Shown one piece after another: positions 6,925 through 13,557 of a DNA stretch of 36,936 bases. The position numbers were made by a program, and so were the translations under genes. Within the stretch, counting starts at the first letter, position 1; each line of letters begins with the position of its first letter. Under the pieces are notes generated by a model. It worked only from the letters and a program-made list of their open reading frames with translations. It made no database searches and was not told the origin of the DNA. Source of the DNA: Actinomycetes bacterium. GTDB taxonomy: Bacteria > Actinomycetota > Actinomycetes > JACCUZ01. The stretch is taken from positions 1-36,936 of the forward strand of contig DATHAP010000039.1 of the NCBI GenBank assembly GCA_035489715.1, written 5' to 3'.

Positions 6925-8619
6925 TCACGGCACCGCCCGGGGACGCCGGTCGGCCTCGGGGTCGAGCGAGATGCCGTCCGGCGCCCACGGCAGCTCGCCC
7001 CGGTAGGCGGCCCGACGAACGTCCGCATCGTCCCCGACCACGACCTGCACCACGTTGTCGAGCGACTCGCCGCCGGGAGCGTAGTAGCGCGAGTGGTCCG
7101 TGAGGTCGAGGACCGCCGGGTGCCGTGTGACGTCCTCGGCGCGGAAGCGCACCGCACCGAAGCCGGCGTGCGCAGGGTCGGTGCCGAACCGGTCCAGGTA
7201 GCCGACCGGGTCGCGGCTGGCCGACCCGACCCAGACGTGTCCAGGCCGCAGCCCGAGCTGGGCCGCCCGGTCCACCCCGGCACCCGGGCTGCCGAGCAGC
7301 ACCGCGTCGTCCACCCCGGTGCGATGGTCGCGCAGCGTTGCTCCCACCGTCGTGCTGCCGTAGCTGTGCCCGACCGCCGTGAGGTTCGGCGGCGTCCCGC
7401 GGGCCGCGTCCAGGCCGCGCAGGTCCGCAGCCAGCAGGCGTCCTCCTGCGCGGGCGGAGGCCTCGAACGCGACGTGCAGCAGGCTCGGCGCGTCGTACGC
7501 CGTCCAGGCGACGACGGCCGTGACCTCGCCGGGCGAGTCGGTCCGGGCCCGGTCGACCAACCGGGCCGCGTCCGCGGTCAGCCCGCGCACCGAGCCCGGC
7601 ACGGTCGACCCCAGACCGGGCACCAGCACGGCCACGTGGTCCGCCCGGTCCAGGTCGCCGACCGCGACGGCCACCCGGCCCTGACCGCCGAAGGCCCCCG
7701 GTCGGTAGACCAGCAGCGATGCGGCGACCGGCCGGCCGGTGACCGGGTCCCGCCCGGCGCGCGCAGCCGCAAGAGCGTCGGCGACCGCCATGGCCGAGCC
7801 CAGCGCCCACGGCCGACGACCGGCAACCGGAGCGACCGAGCCGGCCAGGTCGCGCTGCTCGCGGAGCAGCCGCAGGTCGCGCCGCAGCAGCACCTCGTTC
7901 GCCATGCCCCGCACCCCGGCCGGAGCCCCGGCGAGACTGCCGACCAGACCGGGACGGGCGACCAGCAGCCGGTGCCGCTCGTCGGAGGTGAGCAGCGCCC
8001 ACCACGCGGCGACCTGGCCCGGCCCGCGCCGGCGGACCTGCCGGATCCCTGGCCCGCTGCCCTGCCGGGCGGCCGAGAGGAGGGGCAGTGCGGCGGCGAG
8101 CCCGGCTTCAGTCGCTCCGCCGGCCCGGCCGGCCCGGCCGACGCCTCGAGGGGCGATCTCGTCCACCGCGGCCCGGATCGCGGCAGCCGCGCGCCGGGCG
8201 ACCACGTCGAGGTGGTCGAGGACGGCGGCGTGCCGGGTCCGGACCGCTGCCAGGTCGTGCGTCAGGCCGGCGGCCAGCCAGGGAGCGGCGCCGGCCGCGA
8301 CGCGGAGCCGGTCCTCCTCCGCACGCAGCAGGGCCACCGCGTGCCGGGCGTCGGCCAGCTCCACGGCGTAGGTCGCCAGCGACCCCGCTGCCGCGCGCAG
8401 GCAGCCGGCCACTCCGCGGGCGAAGCCGGCGATCGCCATCAGCTCGGCGTCGCACGCGTCGGCGGCGGTCCCGGACCAGGCGCCGGCCAGGGGCGCCTGG
8501 TCGCCGGTCACCTGGTCGGCGAGCTCCCCGAAGGCCGCGGCGAGGTGCCGCCAGCGGTCGTTCGCGGTGTCGACCGGTCCGGGGTCCTGGGCCGGGAACG
8601 GCAGCAGGTCACTCGTCAC
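6925..8619 (-). CDS. DUF1023-type alpha/beta hydrolase with WXG-like N-terminal region
   Basis: A 564-residue protein. The N-terminal ~230 residues are helical and include a W-S-G turn (AGAWSGTAADAC, Trp48) like the WXG100/ESX fold. The C-terminal ~250 residues are an alpha/beta hydrolase of the DUF1023 type: nucleophile in VGHSYGSTTVG (Ser419), a candidate acid in GSASRDPVG (Asp470) and a His in TDHSRYY (about 509). No signal peptide or membrane segment is seen. GTG 8619 overlaps the TGA of the upstream small gene by 4 nt (GTGA), so the two are translationally coupled. In other actinobacteria such hydrolases with WXG-like partners are sometimes linked to type VII secretion; no secretion genes are in this window. 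Confidence 0.85.
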   Translation of the reverse strand: MTSDLLPFPAQDPGPVDTANDRWRHLAAAFGELADQVTGDQAPLAGAWSGTAADACDAELMAIAGFARGVAGCLRAAAGSLATYAVELADARHAVALLRAEEDRLRVAAGAAPWLAAGLTHDLAAVRTRHAAVLDHLDVVARRAAAAIRAAVDEIAPRGVGRAGRAGGATEAGLAAALPLLSAARQGSGPGIRQVRRRGPGQVAAWWALLTSDERHRLLVARPGLVGSLAGAPAGVRGMANEVLLRRDLRLLREQRDLAGSVAPVAGRRPWALGSAMAVADALAAARAGRDPVTGRPVAASLLVYRPGAFGGQGRVAVAVGDLDRADHVAVLVPGLGSTVPGSVRGLTADAARLVDRARTDSPGEVTAVVAWTAYDAPSLLHVAFEASARAGGRLLAADLRGLDAARGTPPNLTAVGHSYGSTTVGATLRDHRTGVDDAVLLGSPGAGVDRAAQLGLRPGHVWVGSASRDPVGYLDRFGTDPAHAGFGAVRFRAEDVTRHPAVLDLTDHSRYYAPGGESLDNVVQVVVGDDADVRRAAYRGELPWAPDGISLDPEADRRPRAVP

Positions 8620-8906
8620 GGGTCGCTCACCCACCGGGCCTGGCGGGCCAGGTCGAGCTCGGCCGACTCCAGCAGCCGGGCCCCCGCACGAAGACGACGG
8701 ACCAGCAGCGCCAGGTCGAGCGCGACCAGCTCGGCTGTGTCCCCGGCCAGGTCGGCGAGCGCGAGCGCCGCGAGCGCGAGCTGCTGGTCGGCCAGCCCGC
8801 TCTCGGCGCGGGCCGTTGCCGCGACCAGCTCGCGCGCCGCCTCGAGCCGCCGGGCGAGGCGCCCGGCCGCGTCGTCGACCCCTGTGCTGTCGAACCGCAC
8901 CGTCAC
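8616..8906 (-). CDS. Small helical protein, possible WXG100-like partner
   Basis: A 96-residue Ala/Leu-rich protein (VTVRFDSTGVDDAAGRL ... ARQARWVSDP), predicted all-helical with heptad-like leucine and alanine spacing. Length and topology resemble WXG100/EsxA-type proteins, but there is no WXG motif, so the family link is an inference from its coupling to the WXG-like hydrolase (4-nt overlap). GTG 8906 is preceded by a GGGAGG ribosome-binding site about 13-16 nt upstream and, further out, a TACGCT -10-like hexamer near 8951, so this transcript has a leader. It follows the LigD-polymerase gene by 89 bp on the same strand. Confidence 0.7.
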   Translation of the reverse strand: MTVRFDSTGVDDAAGRLARRLEAARELVAATARAESGLADQQLALAALALADLAGDTAELVALDLALLVRRLRAGARLLESAELDLARQARWVSDP

Positions 8907-8995
8907 CGGAGCCCCGCCCTCCCGACCCCCACCGACCCCGGCTGGCGGCAGCGTAGGACCCGTCGGGCCTGCACCGGGCCTGGTCCACAGGCGAT

Positions 8996-9913
8996 TCAGG
9001 GCAGCGGCTTGCCCGTCCCCAGGAGCGGCTCCCACAGGTCCCCGAGCGCCTCGACCCGGTCGAGGGCCTGGTCGGCGCGGAACTGCAGGTCGGCGGGCTT
9101 GCGGCAGGCCGCGACCTCGTCCCAGGTCACCGGGGTCGAGACCCACGGCTGCGGGCGGGCGCGAAGGGCGTAGGGCGCCACCGTCGTCTTGGCCGCGTTG
9201 TTCTGGCTCCAGTCGACGAAGACCTTGCCGCCCCGCAGGTTCTTGGCCATCCGGGAGACGACCAGGTCGGGACGCTCCTTCTCCAGCCGCTTGGCCAGCT
9301 CGCGGGCGTAGGCCGACGTGCGGTCGTCGGACGCCGGTTTGACGGCCGCGCTGACCTGCATCCCCTTGGAGCCACTGGTCTTGGCCAGCGGCTCGAGCCC
9401 GTCGGCCTCCACCAGGTCCTTGAGCAGCAGAGCCACCTCGGCGCACCCGACGACGCTGGCGGGCGGACCCGGGTCGAGGTCGAGCACCAGCCGGTCCGGC
9501 TGGCGCGCCGCGCCCCGCGGGCCGACGGTCCACTGCGGCACGTGCAGCTCGAGCGCGGCCAGGTTGGCCGCCCACACCAGCGTCGGCAGGCTGTCGACCA
9601 CGACGTAGTCCAGCGTCTCGCGGGACTTGGTGGACCCCGGCGCCGGCAGCCGGACCCGGCGGACCCACTCCGGCGTGCCCGGCGGCGCGTTCTTCGCGAA
9701 GAAGCCCTTGGTCGCCACCCCGTCCGGGAAGCGCTGGAAGGACATCGGCCGGTCGGCGACGTGCGGCAGCAGCACCGGCGCGCTCCGGACGTAGTAGTCG
9801 ACGACCTCGCCCTTGGTGAAGCCGGTCTCGGGGTAGAGCACCTTGCCCAGGTTGGACAGCGAGAGCCGCCGTCCGTCGACCTCGACGACCGACCGCTCCT
9901 CCTGCTGCGCCAC
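8996..9913 (-). CDS. Stand-alone LigD-type (AEP) DNA repair polymerase
   Basis: A 305-residue archaeo-eukaryotic primase-like polymerase of the LigD-Pol family, with no ligase or phosphoesterase domain in the frame. It begins VDGRRLSLSNLGKVLYPETGFTKGEV, the usual N-terminal signature. Metal-binding acids are Asp145 and Asp147 in LDLDPGP, with a third at Asp234 in VFVDWSQNN; TSGSKGM supplies the nucleotide-contacting Lys183. Such enzymes add ribo- or deoxynucleotides at double-strand breaks in non-homologous end joining, together with Ku and a ligase, neither present here. GTG 9913 has GGGAGGAT upstream, readable either as a Shine-Dalgarno or as a -10 6 nt from the start. It sits just past the terminator of the whiB7 unit. 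Confidence 0.92.
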   Translation of the reverse strand: MAQQEERSVVEVDGRRLSLSNLGKVLYPETGFTKGEVVDYYVRSAPVLLPHVADRPMSFQRFPDGVATKGFFAKNAPPGTPEWVRRVRLPAPGSTKSRETLDYVVVDSLPTLVWAANLAALELHVPQWTVGPRGAARQPDRLVLDLDPGPPASVVGCAEVALLLKDLVEADGLEPLAKTSGSKGMQVSAAVKPASDDRTSAYARELAKRLEKERPDLVVSRMAKNLRGGKVFVDWSQNNAAKTTVAPYALRARPQPWVSTPVTWDEVAACRKPADLQFRADQALDRVEALGDLWEPLLGTGKPLP

Positions 9914-9968
9914 GGCGCCATCCTCCCAACACGGCCGCCGCCGCGTCGGGCGGAGGGGTCCGGACATG

Positions 9969-10006
9969 GCAGGGCCCCGACCGCGGTGCAGCGGTCGGGG
10001 CCCTGC
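9969..10006 (-). terminator. Perfect 16-bp hairpin ending the whiB7 unit
   Basis: Arms 9969-9984 and 9991-10006 are perfectly complementary over 16 bp with a 6-nt loop. It lies 64 nt after the stop of the 56-residue ORF that follows whiB7 and before the LigD-polymerase start. No T-run is present on either strand. Its strength and position make it the likely 3' boundary of the whiB7 transcript; it could also stabilise the RNA 3' end. Confidence 0.7.
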
Positions 10007-10007
10007 G

Positions 10008-10046
10008 GATCCTCTCGATCCTCTCGATCCTCTCGATCCTCTCGAT
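10008..10046. repeat. 9-bp tandem repeat, 4.3 copies
   Basis: Four perfect copies of gatcctctc (10008-10016, 10017-10025, 10026-10034, 10035-10043) plus gat. It is non-coding and lies in the presumed 3' untranslated region between the 56-residue ORF and the 16-bp hairpin. In RNA from the minus strand the unit reads GAGAGGATC, a purine-rich, Shine-Dalgarno-like string. Confidence 0.9.
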
Positions 10047-10070
10047 ACCCGGTAGCGACCTCCTTGGCGG

Positions 10071-10241
10071 TCACATCTGGGTGGCGAGAGCGAGGAGGCG
10101 GCGGGCGCGCAGCGCGGCCTGCTCTGCCCGGCGCGACGCCCGGTGGGCGGCCGCCAGGCGCCGGACGCGCTGGTCGCGCCGGGCCTCCTCGAGGCGCAGT
10201 GCCGTATGGGCACGCGCCAGGTCCTCATGCATGAGTTGCAT
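10071..10241 (-). CDS. 56-residue basic helical protein downstream of whiB7
   Basis: Starts MQLMHEDLARAHTALRLEE and ends LLALATQM; rich in Arg, Ala, Leu and Glu, with no Cys, and predicted to form one or two long amphipathic helices. I chose ATG 10241 because AGGAG lies 7 nt upstream; longer readings lack a ribosome site. It follows whiB7 by 47 bp on the same strand with no terminator between, so the two should be co-transcribed. I do not recognise a named family, though short MHExLARA-type proteins occur in actinobacteria. Its function is unknown. Confidence 0.65.
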   Translation of the reverse strand: MQLMHEDLARAHTALRLEEARRDQRVRRLAAAHRASRRAEQAALRARRLLALATQM

Positions 10242-10288
10242 CACGGTGCTCCTGTTCACGATGTGGGTCACTGGTGCGGTCGGCGCGA

Positions 10289-10627
10289 TCACGCGGCGAC
10301 CTCGGACTTGCGGGGACGGCCTCGCGGACGCTTCCGCGGGACCACGACGCCCTGGACGAACCACTCGCCACCCCAGACGCCCCACGGCTCGCGGCGCTCG
10401 AGAGCACCGTTGAGGCAGTCGAGACGGACGGGGCAGGTCGCGCAGAGGGTCTTGGCGAACTCGACGTCGGCGGGCGAGTCGGCGAAGAACAGCTCCGGGT
10501 CGTTCACCCGGCACGGCAGCTGGTCGTCGACGACACGCTCGGTGAGGACCGACAGTCCGGTCAGTGCTGTCAAGGTCGCGACAGCGGAACCGGTCTCGGT
10601 CTCACGATCGAACGCTGCGAGCTGCAT
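10289..10627 (-). CDS. whiB7: WhiB7-type transcriptional regulator
   Basis: A 112-residue WhiB protein. Four iron-sulfur ligands are at Cys39, Cys62, Cys65 and Cys71 (PCR ... CATCPVRLDC), followed by the GVWGGE turn (83-88) and a C-terminal AT-hook, RGRPRK (102-107). The AT-hook is diagnostic of the WhiB7 group, which binds sigma-A and AT-rich DNA next to the -35 and induces intrinsic antibiotic-resistance genes. ATG 10627 has GGAGGTGA 5 nt upstream. Its promoter carries an AT-rich box, and an upstream ORF plus an intrinsic terminator lie between promoter and gene, so it is probably autoregulated and attenuated. uvrD2 ends just upstream, as I recall in mycobacteria. Confidence 0.95.
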   Translation of the reverse strand: MQLAAFDRETETGSAVATLTALTGLSVLTERVVDDQLPCRVNDPELFFADSPADVEFAKTLCATCPVRLDCLNGALERREPWGVWGGEWFVQGVVVPRKRPRGRPRKSEVAA

Positions 10628-10751
10628 CTGGTGTCACCTCCATGTCTTTCTCTTCGTTCGGTTGCTCGGTGGTCGGTCGGCGGGTAGCCGGCCGGTGGTG
10701 TCGAGTCGGGCTGCTGGCTCCGGTGGGGGCCGGCAGCGGGGGCGGACGACG

Positions 10752-10790
10752 AAAAGGCCGCGGATCCCGGGTGTCGGGTTCCGCGGCCTT
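10752..10790 (-). terminator. Intrinsic terminator in the whiB7 leader (attenuator)
   Basis: On the minus strand, arms 10780-10790 and 10754-10764 form a perfect 11-bp GC-rich stem with an inner CCCG/CGGG pairing, followed by a TTTT run (10752-10755). It lies 21 nt after the stop of the upstream ORF and 124 nt before whiB7. Full transcription of whiB7 must pass it, so it is best read as the attenuator of the leader. Confidence 0.85.
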
Positions 10791-10861
10791 GGAGGTGCCG
10801 GTGAGGTGGAGCTACACCGGTGGACTCCAGTTGTGGCTGGTGCGGATCCCTGCAAGGCCGC
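10783..10861 (-). promoter_or_regulatory. Candidate antiterminator pairing in the whiB7 leader
   Basis: RNA segment GCGGCCUU (10854-10861), inside the last third of the upstream ORF, is perfectly complementary over 8 nt to AAGGCCGC (10783-10790), the 5' arm of the attenuator. The two pairings are mutually exclusive. A further small hairpin, CCGGTG/CACCGG (10816-10821 with 10797-10802), spans the upstream ORF's stop codon. The pairing is seen directly; its regulatory use is inferred. Confidence 0.5.
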
Positions 10862-11126
10862 CGAAACCATTGACAACGGCGACATCGCTGATCGGGAGCA
10901 GAGCAGTGGCCTTCGTCTGGGCGATCAGGGCGGTGACCGGGGTCGTCTCGCGCATCGAGAGAGTGGCGATGGACACACTGGTCCCCTGGATCGCGGCGGA
11001 GGCGGGCGCGGTGACACGCGCCGCCTCGAGGCCGTACGCCGTCCACATCGTCGTCGGCGCCATGCGGTGGCGAGCCACGCACAGAGCGGACGGGGACGCG
11101 AACGACGTCGTCGGGATCTTCTCCAC
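10812..11126 (-). CDS. 104-codon upstream ORF in the whiB7 leader
   Basis: GTG 11126 is preceded by a near-perfect ribosome-binding site (AGGAGGTGA, 5-nt spacer), and codons use G or C in most third positions, so it is very likely translated. The product starts (V)EKIPTTSFASPSALCVARH and ends RTSHNWSPPV. It is rich in Ala, Thr, Ser and Val, has few charges, and matches no family I know. An earlier GTG at 11135 is possible. It occupies the place of the short regulatory ORF of characterised whiB7 leaders but is far longer. It may be a leader peptide sensing ribosome stalling, a real small protein, or both. Confidence 0.65.
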   Translation of the reverse strand: MEKIPTTSFASPSALCVARHRMAPTTMWTAYGLEAARVTAPASAAIQGTSVSIATLSMRETTPVTALIAQTKATALLPISDVAVVNGFGGLAGIRTSHNWSPPV

Positions 11127-11158
11127 GGTGGTCACCTCCTGCTCTGCGCTCGATCGGC

Positions 11159-11183
11159 GACAGCTGACGGCACGTCTGCTGTC
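11159..11183 (-). promoter_or_regulatory. Leader hairpin between the whiB7 promoter and the upstream ORF
   Basis: Arms GACAGC/GCTGTC (11159-11164 with 11178-11183) and inner GACG/CGTC (11166-11169 with 11173-11176), separated by one mismatch, close a 3-nt loop. It lies in the predicted 5' untranslated region, just after the inferred transcription start near 11188. Confidence 0.55.
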
Positions 11184-11194
11184 CGGTTCTCAGG

Positions 11195-11233
11195 AGAGTA
11201 GAGAAGGTCCCCGTCAGGTGCAATCAATTTTTT
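11195..11233 (-). promoter_or_regulatory. whiB7 promoter with AT-rich WhiB7-binding box
   Basis: On the minus strand: AAAAAATTGA (11224-11233), then -35 TTGCAC (11218-11223), an exact 17-bp spacer, and -10 TACTCT (11195-11200). An AT-rich block abutting the -35 is the known hallmark of WhiB7-dependent promoters, so positive autoregulation is expected. The AT block stands out sharply from the GC-rich surroundings. Confidence 0.85.
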
Positions 11234-11261
11234 GAGTACTGACGGGTGTCTTGCCGGATCG

Positions 11262-13379
11262 TTATCTTCCGGCTGCCTCGTCACCCGGCTGGTCACCCGG
11301 CGCGGTGCCCCCGGCGCACATGGCGAGCAGCTCGGCGCCGTACCGCTCGAGCTTGGTCCGGCCCACGCCGGGCACGGCGAGCAGCGCCCGCTCGGAGCCG
11401 GGCCGCGCCTCGGCCAGCGCCACCAGGGTCGCGTCGGTGAACACGACGTAGGCAGGCACCGACGCCGCCTTCGCCTGCTCGCTGCGCCAGTCGCGCAGCC
11501 GCTCGAAGAGCGCCTCGTCGTAGGAGCTGGGGCAGTCCTCGCAGCGGCCGAGCTTGCGCGCGACCGGAGCGGTCAGCGCCTTGCCGCACACCCGGCAGAC
11601 CGCCGGCCCCTTGCGCTTCCCCGCGGCGCGTGCGGCCGGCGGCGCGGCGGACCGCCCCGCGTGCAGGCCGTCGAGGAACCGCGACGGGCGGCGGGACCCG
11701 CGGCCGCCCGGCGACCGGGACAGCGACCAGGTCACCGCGAGGTGCTCGCGGGCCCGGGTGACACCGACGTAGAGCAGCCGGCGCTCCTCCTCGACCTGCT
11801 CGGGCGTCTCGGCGTAGGTGATCGGGATCATCCCGTCGGTGACCCCGACGACGAAGACGGCGTCCCACTCGAGCCCCTTGGCGGCGTGGAGCGACGCCAG
11901 CGTCACGCCGTCGACCGTCGGTGCGTGCTGCGCGTCGGCCCGCTCGTCGAGCTCGGCGACCAAGTCGCGCAGCGTGGCCTCGGGCCGTAGCGCCGCCACG
12001 TCGTCGGCCAGCCGGGCCAGCGCGGCCAGCGACTCCCACCGGTCGCGGACCGCACCGCCACCGGTGGGCGGCTCCGCGGCCCAGCCCCCGCCGGAGAGGA
12101 CCGCCCGCACCGTGGCGGGCAGGTCCGCGCCCTCGGCGTCGTCGGCCGAGCGGGCCGCGCCCCGGAGCAGCAGCCGGGCGTCGCGGACCTCCGGCCGGTC
12201 GAAGAACCGCTCGCCCCCACGCAGGACGTAGGGGACGCCGGCGGCGGCCAGCGCCTGCTCGTAGGTCTCGCTCTGGCCGTTGGTCCGGAACAGGACCGCG
12301 ATCTCCGCCGCAGCCGTCCCCGCGGCCACCAGGTCCTTGACCCGCCCGGCGACCCAGGCCGCCTCGGCGGGCTCGTCGGGCAGCTCGCGCAGGTCGGGGG
12401 CCGGCCCTGGTGGCCGCTGCGCCACCAGCTCGAGCCGGCCGTGCCGCCCGAGGGGGGCCTTGGCCACCAGCCGGTTGGCCAGGTCGACCACCTGCGGCGT
12501 CGAGCGGTAGTCACGGACCAGGCGCACCTCGCGTGCGCCGGGGTGGCGCTCACAGAAACCGAGCAGGAAGTCGGGGGACGCCCCGGCGAAGGTGTAGATC
12601 GTCTGGTGCGGGTCGCCGACCACGCACACCTCGTCGCTGCCGCCGAGCCACTGGTCGAGCAGGGCCTGCTGCAGCGGGCTGACGTCCTGGTACTCGTCAA
12701 CGACCAGGTGCTGGTACTGCCCCCGCACCGCGTCGGCGACCTGGCGGTGCTCGGCGATCAGCCCGACCGTGTAGAGCAGGACGTCCTCGAAGTCGATGAC
12801 GTGGCGCTCGCGCTTGACCAGGTCGTAGGCCGCGAGCAACCGGACCACGGTCTCGGGCGTCAGCCCGGCCGGCGCGGCGCGGCCCACCTTGGCCGCAGCC
12901 GCGGGGTAGTCGTCCTTGTCGGTCATCGTGACCTTGGCCCACTCCACCTCGCCGGCCAGGTCGCGGACGGTGGCCCGGTCGGTGGCCAGCCGGACCCTGG
13001 ACGCGGCCTCGGCCACCAGGGCCGCCTTGTGGTCGACCAGCGGCGGGAGCTCGCCCCCCACGTGGCGCGGCCAGAAGTAGCGCAGCTGGCGCAGCGCCGC
13101 GGCGTGGAAGGTGCGCGCCTGCACGCCGCCGGCCCCGAGTGTGCGCAGCCGGGTGCGCATCTCGCCGGCCCCCCGGGCCGTGAAGGTGACGGCCAGGACC
13201 CGCTGGGGGACGTACGTCCCGGAGGCGACGCCGTAGGCGATCCGGGAGGTGATCGCCCGGGTCTTGCCGGTGCCGGCGCCGGCCAGCACGCTGACCGGGC
13301 CGGAGAGCGCCGTGGCGACCTCGCGCTGCTCCGGGTCGAGCGCCGCGAGGACCGCGTCGGCGTCCGGGGGGCTGGTCAC
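11262..13379 (-). CDS. uvrD2: UvrD2-type SF1A DNA helicase with C-terminal HRDC domain
   Basis: A 705-residue 3'-5' helicase. Walker A is VLAGAGTGKT (31-40); other motifs are VDEYQDVSP (motif II), GDPHQTIYTF (III), VRDYRSTP (IV), LASLHAAKGLEWDAVF (V) and YVGVTRAREHL (VI). The C-terminal ~100 residues carry a tetracysteine linker (CRVCGK ... CEDC) and an HRDC domain (SVPAYVVFTDATLVALAEARP). This is the UvrD2 arrangement known from mycobacteria, where it is linked to DNA repair and is essential. GTG 13379 is preceded by GAGGAT, 6 nt upstream. A TTGTCA-N17-GATACT promoter lies further up, divergent from mrx1. The TAA stop lies 28 bp from the whiB7 AT box. Confidence 0.93.
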   Translation of the reverse strand: MTSPPDADAVLAALDPEQREVATALSGPVSVLAGAGTGKTRAITSRIAYGVASGTYVPQRVLAVTFTARGAGEMRTRLRTLGAGGVQARTFHAAALRQLRYFWPRHVGGELPPLVDHKAALVAEAASRVRLATDRATVRDLAGEVEWAKVTMTDKDDYPAAAAKVGRAAPAGLTPETVVRLLAAYDLVKRERHVIDFEDVLLYTVGLIAEHRQVADAVRGQYQHLVVDEYQDVSPLQQALLDQWLGGSDEVCVVGDPHQTIYTFAGASPDFLLGFCERHPGAREVRLVRDYRSTPQVVDLANRLVAKAPLGRHGRLELVAQRPPGPAPDLRELPDEPAEAAWVAGRVKDLVAAGTAAAEIAVLFRTNGQSETYEQALAAAGVPYVLRGGERFFDRPEVRDARLLLRGAARSADDAEGADLPATVRAVLSGGGWAAEPPTGGGAVRDRWESLAALARLADDVAALRPEATLRDLVAELDERADAQHAPTVDGVTLASLHAAKGLEWDAVFVVGVTDGMIPITYAETPEQVEEERRLLYVGVTRAREHLAVTWSLSRSPGGRGSRRPSRFLDGLHAGRSAAPPAARAAGKRKGPAVCRVCGKALTAPVARKLGRCEDCPSSYDEALFERLRDWRSEQAKAASVPAYVVFTDATLVALAEARPGSERALLAVPGVGRTKLERYGAELLAMCAGGTAPGDQPGDEAAGR

Positions 13380-13445
13380 GGGGCCATCCTCGCAAGGGGA
13401 CCGGACACGAGGGGTGCCGGCGTGACGGAGAACATAGTTGAGCGC

Positions 13446-13477
13446 GGAAGTATCGTGACCGAGAAAGGAGTTGACAA
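13446..13477. promoter_or_regulatory. Overlapping divergent promoters of uvrD2 and mrx1
   Basis: Minus strand: -35 TTGTCA (13472-13477), 17-bp spacer, -10 GATACT (13449-13454), suitable for uvrD2. Plus strand: GGAAG (13446-13450), 19 bp, GTT (13470-13472), resembling the SigR/SigH stress-sigma pattern (GGAAT-N18/19-GTT), suitable for the mycoredoxin gene. The elements overlap almost completely, so the two polymerases would exclude each other. TTGACA at 13471-13476 could also act as a plus-strand -35 but lacks a good -10. Confidence 0.45.
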
Positions 13478-13557
13478 CGGCAGGATCGGGCACCATCTGC
13501 CCAGCCCCTCCTCGGCCCCGAGAGCCCCCACGAGCCCTGAAAGAGGTCCGCGCGCCC

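Noticed and set aside
8981-8989. Single TGGTCCACA resembling a DnaA box
   Set aside because: Isolated 8/9 match; one such site is expected by chance.
10563-11235. Plus-strand frames over the whiB7 leader
   Set aside because: They run opposite to a complete promoter, ribosome-binding site and terminator set on the minus strand and show no domain.
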